Part shown: in pieces, positions 29,743 to 37,353 of the stretch
How the letters are laid out: each line of letters begins with the position of its first letter
Numbering within the stretch: the first letter of the stretch is position 1
Origin: an uncultured Bacteroidales bacterium
GTDB taxonomy: Bacteria; Bacteroidota; Bacteroidia; Bacteroidales; WCHB1-69
DNA length: 37,353 bases
NCBI GenBank assembly: GCA_946409645.1
Contig: CAMJXE010000021.1
Location: 1-37,353 of the forward strand
Direction: 5' to 3'
The notes under the pieces: generated by a model
Told to the model about the DNA's origin: nothing
What the model saw: only the letters and a program-made list of their open reading frames with translations
Databases searched by the model: none
Position numbers and translations under genes: made by a program

Positions 29743-31143
29743 ATGAAGAAGACTTTTATCCTCTGTTTTTTTGCGATTTGTACGTTGGCTACCCATGCGC
29801 AAAGCGACAGTATTATATCTCGCACGGTACTGTACCGTCCTGGCGATTACGGTTCTTCGAACTACCGCATTCCAGCGGTCATCACAGCGCGTGACGGTTC
29901 GATCGTGGCGGTTACTGACAAACGTAAATATAACGAATCGGACCTTCCTGAGGACATAGATATTGTCTGCAATCGTAGCACCGATGGCGGACTTTCGTGG
30001 AGTGAGCCTGTGACCATTGCGCAAGGCACAGGTTATAATCACGGTTTCGGCGATTGTGCGTTGGCGTGGGATAACAACGAAAACGGTATCATTGCTGTTT
30101 TTGTTGGTGGTCAAGGACTTTGGAATTCGACCCCATCAAACCCGATACGTTCTTATATGTCAAGGAGTTATGATAATGGAGTCACTTGGACAGATCCCGT
30201 TGATATTACGCATTTTATTTTTGGAACTAACTGCGTGGTACCAGAACATCGCAATTGGCGGGCTTCGTTTTTTGGTTCGGGCAACGGGTTGCGCACCTCT
30301 ACGGGTCGCATCATGTTTGTGGCGGCCATCCGCGAAACCGCTGCGCAGTCGCTCAACAACTATGCTGTTTATTCGGACGATAACGGCGAAACTTGGCATG
30401 TTTCCGGGCGTGCATCGGTGGGTGGCGATGAGGCTAAGGTGACCGAGCTTGTTGATGGCAGTATCCTGATGAGTATTCGTCATAGCGGCAAGCGTTGGTA
30501 CAATATTTCCTATGACGGTGGCGAGACTTGGCAGCCGTCAACTTCCACATGGAACGATCTTATCGCACCTGCCTGCAACGGTGACATCATTCGATATACT
30601 TCTGAAAATCAAGGATATAATCGGAATCGGTTGTTGCATTCTTTGCCTTACGGCGATGAGCGGCGCGATGTGACCGTTTATGTCAGTTACGACGAGGGCG
30701 CAACATGGCCAGTGAGCAAGTGTATTGTGCCCTACAGTGCGGCCTATTCTTCGCTTTGCGTGCTTCCTGATGGTACCATCGGTTTATACGTGGAAGAGAA
30801 ACAAGATGACGAAACTGGCTATTCCACAGTGTTTTACAACTTTACTCTCGACTGGCTCACCGATGGGGAAGATATTTGGACACCCGCTGCGATACCCGAG
30901 TATCCGTTAGATAGTGAGGTTTTGAAGGTAACCTATTCTGCATCGTCTTCTATAGTTAGGGTAGAAATGCAGGGGATACAGGAATTAACCATCCTGAATC
31001 TGAACGGACAGGTTGTCAAGAGTTTGACTCCGGGCGGCCAATCTCAGGTTGATGTGAACGTTTCGAATTTAGCAACGGGAGTATATCTCATTGATTGTAA
31101 GGATGTTCAAGGCCGTCTGAGCACAGCAAAGTTCATGAGGTAA
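29743..31143 (+). CDS. secreted sialidase (GH33) with type IX sorting domain
   Basis: Exo-sialidase of 466 aa that removes terminal sialic acid from host glycans. After the signal peptide (MKKTFILCFFAICTLATHAQ) come YRIP at 41-44 (catalytic Arg42) and five Asp boxes: STDGGLSW (79), SYDNGVTW (142), SDDNGETW (211), SYDGGETW (256) and SYDEGATW (315). Glu230 in DEAKV and Tyr335 are candidates for the nucleophile pair, and Arg246 for the triad. Residues about 392-466 form a type A C-terminal sorting domain (LTILNLNGQVVKSL, NLATGVYLIDC, KFMR end), so export through the type IX system is expected. No Nan cluster is nearby. Confidence 0.93.
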   Translation: MKKTFILCFFAICTLATHAQSDSIISRTVLYRPGDYGSSNYRIPAVITARDGSIVAVTDKRKYNESDLPEDIDIVCNRSTDGGLSWSEPVTIAQGTGYNHGFGDCALAWDNNENGIIAVFVGGQGLWNSTPSNPIRSYMSRSYDNGVTWTDPVDITHFIFGTNCVVPEHRNWRASFFGSGNGLRTSTGRIMFVAAIRETAAQSLNNYAVYSDDNGETWHVSGRASVGGDEAKVTELVDGSILMSIRHSGKRWYNISYDGGETWQPSTSTWNDLIAPACNGDIIRYTSENQGYNRNRLLHSLPYGDERRDVTVYVSYDEGATWPVSKCIVPYSAAYSSLCVLPDGTIGLYVEEKQDDETGYSTVFYNFTLDWLTDGEDIWTPAAIPEYPLDSEVLKVTYSASSSIVRVEMQGIQELTILNLNGQVVKSLTPGGQSQVDVNVSNLATGVYLIDCKDVQGRLSTAKFMR

Positions 31144-31155
31144 AGGTTGTAGTTC

Positions 31156-32166
31156 CTACTTTTTTCGCAGCACCAGATAGATGAAATAGGGTGCGCCTGC
31201 CAAGGCGGTGATGCTGCCTACGGGAAGTTCCGCGGGGGCTGCCATGGTGCGTGCCAGAGTGTCTGCAATCAGCAGGAAGAAGGCACCGAAAAAGAGGGAA
31301 TATGTGAAAAGCCGACGGTTGTCGCTGCCGAAGAGCAGTCGCGCCACGTGCGGCATAATGAGTCCGATGAAACCGATGGAACCGCAGAAGGCCACAACCA
31401 CGGAAATCAGGACAGAGGAAGTGATCAACACGATGTAGGTCGTTTTTTGCGTGTTGATACCTAACGTCTGCGCCGTTTCTTCACCAACTTGCATGATATT
31501 CAGATATTTGGAGTAGTAGAATAGGATGCCGACGCAGGAAATCATGATGGGAATCAGCCATGCGATTTCGAGCCAGGAGACGTGGGTGAGACTGCCCATC
31601 GTCCAAAAGTAAATCTTGTGCATCTCCTTCTGGTTCATGACAATCAGCAGCGTGATAAGTGCGGAGATGAGAAAGTTAAGGGCTATGCCGATGAGAAGCA
31701 GGGTGTTAGTGTTGTGTTTGCCTTTGATGCGGGCGATGCCGAGGATGACGAGCAGGGTGAGTAGGGCAGTGGCTAATGCCGGCAGGGTGATGCCGAAGAG
31801 AACCGCGTCCCAGCCGAGGATAAAGGCGATGGCTGCGCCAATGGAGGCTCCCGACGAGATGCCGAGGATATAAGGGTCACAGACAGGATTTCGGAAGATG
31901 CTTTGGAATACTCCGCCGCAGATGGCCAATGCCGCCCCCGCCAGCACGCTCATCACAATGCGTGGGATGCGCAGTTGCCACAGGGTGACTTGGAAGTAAT
32001 CCGCGATTTGGATGTCACTGAACAGCCCGAACTTCTGCCCGATGCTCTGCACCACTACTTTGAAAGGGATGGGTATCACGCCGATTCCTGCAGTTGCCAA
32101 CATCGACAGCAGCAGGAAAATACCTAATACTAAGGGTAATAGCCATCTTGTTCTCTCTTTTTCCAT
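31156..32166 (-). CDS. FecCD/BtuC family ABC transporter permease
   Basis: Inner-membrane permease of 336 aa for iron-siderophore, haem or cobalamin uptake. About ten hydrophobic segments and the family motifs LRIPRIVMSVLAGAALAICG, GVFQSIFRNPVCDPYILGIS (about 65-105) and GFIGLIMPHVARLL (about 265-278) are present. The start at 32166 is set by the -7 element TACATTTGC at 32173-32181, so the mRNA is nearly leaderless; ATG 32226 would read through the tRNA terminator. The ATPase and binding protein are not downstream, where the sialidase gene converges. Substrate unknown. Confidence 0.9.
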   Translation of the reverse strand: MEKERTRWLLPLVLGIFLLLSMLATAGIGVIPIPFKVVVQSIGQKFGLFSDIQIADYFQVTLWQLRIPRIVMSVLAGAALAICGGVFQSIFRNPVCDPYILGISSGASIGAAIAFILGWDAVLFGITLPALATALLTLLVILGIARIKGKHNTNTLLLIGIALNFLISALITLLIVMNQKEMHKIYFWTMGSLTHVSWLEIAWLIPIMISCVGILFYYSKYLNIMQVGEETAQTLGINTQKTTYIVLITSSVLISVVVAFCGSIGFIGLIMPHVARLLFGSDNRRLFTYSLFFGAFFLLIADTLARTMAAPAELPVGSITALAGAPYFIYLVLRKK

Positions 32167-32199
32167 TGCACGGCAAATGTACACAAATTTGAAATACTC

Positions 32200-32233
32200 A
32201 AAAAAGAACGGAATGCTAAATAGCATCCCGTTC
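32200..32233 (-). terminator. intrinsic terminator of tRNA-Ala
   Basis: Minus-strand hairpin of 13 pairs, GAACGGGATGCTA with TAGCATTCCGTTC (one G-U pair), 32206-32233, followed by six T. It begins 5 bases after the tRNA 3' end. Confidence 0.9.
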
Positions 32234-32238
32234 TCATG

Positions 32239-32312
32239 TGGAGCGTATGAGAATCGAACTCACGACCTCTTGACTGCCAGTCAAACGCTCTAGCCAACTG
32301 AGCTAACGCCCC
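32239..32312 (-). tRNA. tRNA-Ala(GGC)
   Basis: A 74-nt cloverleaf on the minus strand: acceptor GGGGCGT/ACGCTCC with the G3-U70 pair that marks alanine tRNAs, D arm GCTC/GAGC, anticodon stem TTTGA/TCAAG with loop CTGGCAG (anticodon GGC), and T arm GTGAG-TTCGATT-CTCAT. Discriminator A73; CCA is not encoded. It reads GCC and GCU codons. Confidence 0.95.
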
Positions 32313-32351
32313 GGGTTTTTGCAGGAATATCGTAATTTGATAACCCTGCTT

Positions 32352-32380
32352 GCAGAGCCGTCATAGCATGGCGTCTCTAC
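32352..32380. repeat. degenerate GTAGAGACG-family palindrome, copy 3
   Basis: GCAGAGCCGTCATAGC, then a right arm GGCGTCTCTAC that matches copies 1 and 2; the left arm is eroded. It lies between rpsJ and the tRNA. Confidence 0.6.
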
Positions 32381-32395
32381 GTGTTGTCATTTACT

Positions 32396-32710
32396 TCAGA
32401 CTTTGATTTCAACGTCAACGCCGCTGGGCAATTCCAGCTTCATCAAAGCGTCGATGGTCTGAGTGGTTGTACCGTAAATGTCTAAAATTCTCTTGTAGGT
32501 AGAAAGTTGGAACTGCTCTCTTGACTTCTTGTTGACGAAGGTGGAGCGGTTTACGGTGAAGATTTTCTTGTGGGTCGGAAGCGGAATAGGGCCAACGAGT
32601 ACCACTTTGTCGTCCTTCACGCTGTTCACAGTCTTGACGATCTTCTCGGCAGACTTGTCAACCAACGTGTGGTCGAATGATTTCAGTTTGATTCTAATTC
32701 TATGAGCCAT
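32396..32710 (-). CDS. rpsJ: 30S ribosomal protein S10
   Basis: Small-subunit protein of 104 aa (usual 101-105) that binds 16S rRNA in the head and NusB in antitermination. [20 protein letters not shown] and [20 protein letters not shown], followed by KKSREQFQ, are diagnostic. It is last in the rpsL-rpsG-fusA-rpsJ operon. In many Bacteroidota rplC follows rpsJ directly; here a tRNA gene and FecCD permease follow instead. Confidence 0.97.
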   Translation of the reverse strand: MAHRIRIKLKSFDHTLVDKSAEKIVKTVNSVKDDKVVLVGPIPLPTHKKIFTVNRSTFVNKKSREQFQLSTYKRILDIYGTTTQTIDALMKLELPSGVDVEIKV

Positions 32711-32747
32711 TTATTTATTGTTTATTGTTTGACGTTTATAGTTTTAT

Positions 32748-32771
32748 AGTTTAAGGTTTAAGGTTTAAGGT
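32748..32771 (-). repeat. TTTAAGG repeat between fusA and rpsJ
   Basis: Tandem TTTAAGG units fill the short gap ahead of rpsJ. The same unit is found near sdaA (3551-3582). Confidence 0.7.
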
Positions 32772-34865
<2,094 letters not shown>

Positions 34866-34911
34866 CTTCGCGAATGCTGTAAGGTGAAATGTACGATTGC
34901 CAGGGGCCTAA

Positions 34912-35379
34912 TTACATGCGCATGTGAGCGAATGCCTTGTTGGCCTCTGCCATTCTGTGAATCTCCTCTTTCTTCTTGAAAGCGGCGCCTTCACTCTTAT
35001 ATGCAGCCATGATCTCTTGAGCAAGCTTATCGGCCATGGTTTTCTCGTGGCGTTTGCGTGCGTAGAGAATCAGGTTCTTCATACCTACGGATTGCTTTCT
35101 GCCAGGCTTGATCTCCTCAGGGACGGGGAGGGTGGTACCGCCGACACGTTTGCTCTTGACCTCCACGCTGGGGGTGACGTTTTCGAGGGCTTTTTTCCAC
35201 ACTTCAAGGCCGTTCTCCTTCGTTTTCTCGCTTACAATGTCGATAGCGTTGTAGAAGATTTCGAAAGCAAGGTTCTTTTTGCCTTTCAACATGATGTTAT
35301 TGACGAATTTCGTTACTTGTTCGTCATTGAATTTCGGATCCGGAAGAATGATCCTTTTCTTTGCATGTGAATTTCTCAT
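34912..35379 (-). CDS. rpsG: 30S ribosomal protein S7
   Basis: Primary 16S-binding protein of the small-subunit head, 155 aa (usual 155-158). [31 protein letters not shown] and [18 protein letters not shown] are diagnostic. It is 83 bases after rpsL and 46 before fusA in one operon. Confidence 0.97.
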   Translation of the reverse strand: MRNSHAKKRIILPDPKFNDEQVTKFVNNIMLKGKKNLAFEIFYNAIDIVSEKTKENGLEVWKKALENVTPSVEVKSKRVGGTTLPVPEEIKPGRKQSVGMKNLILYARKRHEKTMADKLAQEIMAAYKSEGAAFKKKEEIHRMAEANKAFAHMRM

Positions 35380-35462
35380 ACTCTTGTATCTTCAATAATA
35401 TTGGTTATTTACTCTTGAATCGCCAATCGCGGCGTTCAATTTACACTTTTTTAAGGGAATTG

Positions 35463-35849
35463 TTATTTACCAGCGGCTTTTTTGGGACGTTTGGCACCGT
35501 ATTTGGAGCGACCTTGCAGACGGCCGTCAACGCCGGCGGAGTCAAGGGCACCACGAACGATGTGATAACGGACACCAGGGAGGTCTTTCACACGACCGCC
35601 GCGCACCAGCACGATGCTGTGCTCCTGCAGGTTGTGACCTTCGCCGGGGATGTAAGCGTTCACTTCCTTGCCGTTGGTCATTCTAACTCTGGCCACTTTA
35701 CGCATGGCTGAATTAGGTTTTTTCGGCGTGGTAGTGTAAACTCTCAAGCAAACACCGCGTCTTTGCGGGCATGCGTCCAAAGCCTTAGACTTACTCTGAG
35801 AAGTAAGCTTTTTTCTTCCCTTTCTTACTAATTGTTGAATGGTAGGCAT
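35463..35849 (-). CDS. rpsL: 30S ribosomal protein S12
   Basis: Decoding-site protein of 128 aa and first gene of the str operon. [14 protein letters not shown], the loop [18 protein letters not shown] and [11 protein letters not shown] are intact; the KPNSA and VKDLPG lysines have the streptomycin-sensitive form. The promoter element is at 35910-35918. Confidence 0.97.
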   Translation of the reverse strand: MPTIQQLVRKGRKKLTSQSKSKALDACPQRRGVCLRVYTTTPKKPNSAMRKVARVRMTNGKEVNAYIPGEGHNLQEHSIVLVRGGRVKDLPGVRYHIVRGALDSAGVDGRLQGRSKYGAKRPKKAAGK

Positions 35850-35909
35850 AAGTTTTTTTTCCTTTTAATTTTTTGATTTTAAGTTCTTTTTATTCTAAAA
35901 TTTCGGGCT

Positions 35910-35918
35910 GCAAAAATA
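35910..35918 (-). promoter_or_regulatory. str operon -7 promoter element
   Basis: Minus-strand TATTTTTGC, about 60 bases before the rpsL ATG, with a TTG 17 bases further upstream (short spacing). No leader structure resembling an S7 autogenous site is obvious here. Confidence 0.5.
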
Positions 35919-35980
35919 CACTTTTTTCTTATACTCAATTGATTGGTGAATATTTTTTTTTCAACACTGTTGATCACGGA

Positions 35981-36011
35981 TTGGACACGACGTTTTTTTT
36001 TGTACTTTTGC
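35981..36011 (+). promoter_or_regulatory. promoter of the acyltransferase gene
   Basis: TTG at 35981-35983 and TACTTTTGC at 36003-36011, 19 bases apart. It lies inside the upstream in-frame extension (ATG 35873), which is therefore not translated. Confidence 0.6.
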
Positions 36012-36037
36012 GTCCTGAATTCATTCAAAATTATTTG

Positions 36038-37126
36038 ATGTTTGGAATTGAAATTGATAGCAAGAGGATTTTTGGTCTGGATCTGTTGCGTGCGATCGCC
36101 ATTATTTGTGTGGTGCATGTCCATATTTCATTTTTGCTCGAAAACACTCCACTGGAATTTCTCACAAACATCCCTTGGCCGCATGGTGTGGAGATGTTTT
36201 TTGTCTTGAGTGGTTTCCTGATAGGAAAGTCTCTCATCTCAAACGCTCATTCCCATGATGGTATATTGGATAAGACTCAAGTCCTCTCGTTTTATAAAAG
36301 AGTGATGATGAGGATATTACCTAACTATTACGCGATATTGCTTGTCCATTATATCCTCGTGAGGATTCAGTTTATTTCCGGAGATATTCACGCTTTTCCG
36401 ATGTGGCAGTTCGCCACCTTCACCCAAAACCTCTTCACTCCCTTTTATGGCTTTTATTGGGAATCTTGGTCATTGTCGGTACAGTGGTGGTTCTATATCC
36501 TTTTCCCTATGATGTTGTGGGGATTTGGGAGATGGATTCACCCGAAAATAAGCGTCCCCTTCCTTTATTTGACATTTCTACTTCTTGCCATAATATATAG
36601 AATGACAGTCTGTTGTAACGCCGGCGACCATTTCTGGTGGGGAGTATGGTTGGAAAAGACAGTAGCCTCACGGCTCGATGCAGTTTTCACCGGAGTGTTG
36701 GTTTCGTGGGTGTATCATTATTATCAGGAGCAGTGGAACAAGTACGCAGTAGCCAGTTTTATGGCTGGAATTGCTCTAATGGTGATGGTGAGTGTCATCC
36801 CTCGACATATTGGCACGTTCTATTACAATATTTTATATCTTACACTCGGACCGACTGCGATTGCGCTTTGGATTCCATTGCTTTATCGCTATAAGAGAGG
36901 CAAAACACCGTTGAAAGGCATGGTTGCACATCTGAGCGTGCTTTCTTATTCGATATTTCTGACCAACTTGCTTGTCGCATATATCATTGTCGCTCAATGC
37001 CCTGAAACATTTCGGAATATGGGTGCTTGGGGCTATATCGTCTGCTGGATTTGGATTTTGGCAGTTTCATACATATTATATATTGTAGTGGAACGCCCCT
37101 TCATGAAACTTCGCGCCCGAGTGTGA
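36038..37126 (+). CDS. acyltransferase family 3 membrane protein
   Basis: Integral membrane O-acyltransferase of 362 aa, OafA/YrhL type, probably acetylating a surface sugar or lipid. FGLDLLRAIAIICVVHVHIS (11-30) and EMFFVLSGFLIGKSL (about 51-65) are the conserved first segments; about ten membrane segments follow, and a basic tail closes the chain. ATG 36038 is chosen because the promoter ends at 36011. There is no C-terminal SGNH domain. It is divergent from the str operon and alone. Substrate cannot be inferred. Confidence 0.88.
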   Translation: MFGIEIDSKRIFGLDLLRAIAIICVVHVHISFLLENTPLEFLTNIPWPHGVEMFFVLSGFLIGKSLISNAHSHDGILDKTQVLSFYKRVMMRILPNYYAILLVHYILVRIQFISGDIHAFPMWQFATFTQNLFTPFYGFYWESWSLSVQWWFYILFPMMLWGFGRWIHPKISVPFLYLTFLLLAIIYRMTVCCNAGDHFWWGVWLEKTVASRLDAVFTGVLVSWVYHYYQEQWNKYAVASFMAGIALMVMVSVIPRHIGTFYYNILYLTLGPTAIALWIPLLYRYKRGKTPLKGMVAHLSVLSYSIFLTNLLVAYIIVAQCPETFRNMGAWGYIVCWIWILAVSYILYIVVERPFMKLRARV

Positions 37127-37298
37127 CCGTCCTGTCCATTTTTCATACACCATTGTCACGAAATTTGACGCTTTTTGAATGTGATTTTATTTATAACTGT
37201 GTAATAATCAGTATGTTTTGTATTCTGGCACGGTTTTGGAAACAACTTCCTTGAATAGTCCGGAGGGGCAAAAGCTCGGTAGGGGTGCGGATGAGGGA
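37127..37298. other. intergenic region with nothing recognised
   Basis: Mostly AT-rich followed by a G-rich end. No gene, promoter with good spacing, or repeat recognised. Confidence 0.4.
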
Positions 37299-37353
37299 GA
37301 TGATGCGATGATGCGATGATGCGATGATGCGATGATGGGATGATGCGATGATG
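37299..37353. repeat. 8-bp tandem repeat (GATGATGC), runs off the window
   Basis: Seven units of GATGATGC (one reads GATGATGG, the last is cut at 7 bases). The array continues past the end, so its full length is unknown. A unit of 8 is not a multiple of three, so it would shift frame if translated. Confidence 0.9.

Noticed and set aside
36038..37126. Longer start at 35873 for the acyltransferase
   Set aside because: The extension contains the TTG and -7 promoter elements and lacks family similarity.

Overview
The window reads as a chromosomal segment of a Bacteroidales-type bacterium (phylum Bacteroidota). Evidence from the sequence: nearly every gene is preceded by the Bacteroidota -7 promoter element (TAnnTTTGC, sometimes with TTG about 20 bases upstream); there is a TonB-dependent outer-membrane receptor, an M56/BlaR1-TonB fusion, a sialidase with a type IX secretion C-terminal sorting domain, a GH78 rhamnosidase, and the order rpsL-rpsG-fusA-rpsJ. 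I cannot name a genus.

Layout. 1-3.6 kb: end of tatC, gltX, a small outer-membrane barrel gene bracketed by two 28-bp palindromes, and an iron-sulfur L-serine dehydratase. 3.6-17.2 kb: an accessory stretch in which toxin-antitoxin modules (hicAB; higBA; an AbiE-like pair with a CPCC zinc protein; a 180-aa toxin plus XRE antitoxin; a decayed PIN/VapC locus) alternate with secreted or envelope proteins. In its middle lies a BlaI/BlaR1-type system whose promoter is almost identical to that of a TonB-dependent receptor 4 kb away, which suggests one regulon. 17.2-21.8 kb: YbaK deacylase, Smr protein, alpha-L-rhamnosidase and a TonB-like Sel1 protein. 21.8-22.9 kb: a REP-associated tyrosine transposase (RAYT) beside a cluster of its probable REP repeats, some of which lie inside its own reading frame. 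22.9-31.1 kb: lysine 2,3-aminomutase, a DjlA-like co-chaperone, KdsC phosphatase, ClpC, a GT4 glycosyltransferase and a secreted sialidase. 31.1-37.35 kb: a FecCD permease, tRNA-Ala(GGC), rpsJ-fusA-rpsG-rpsL (reverse strand), a membrane acyltransferase and the start of an 8-bp microsatellite that runs off the end.

How parts work together. The glycan enzymes (rhamnosidase, sialidase), TonB-type proteins and TonB-dependent receptor fit a host- or plant-glycan environment; KamA and serine dehydratase fit amino-acid fermentation; KdsC and the glycosyl- and acyl-transferases act on surface polysaccharide or lipid. Intergenic DNA is rich in repeats: two palindrome families, a REP family, and short low-complexity units shared between distant gene boundaries. 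The most unusual observations are the RAYT gene invaded by REP units that are translated as short repeated peptides, the duplicated promoter and signal-peptide block flanking a toxin-antitoxin pair, the PIN-HicB chimeric remnant, and the shared BlaI-type promoter. All function calls rest on motif recognition by eye; no database search was run.
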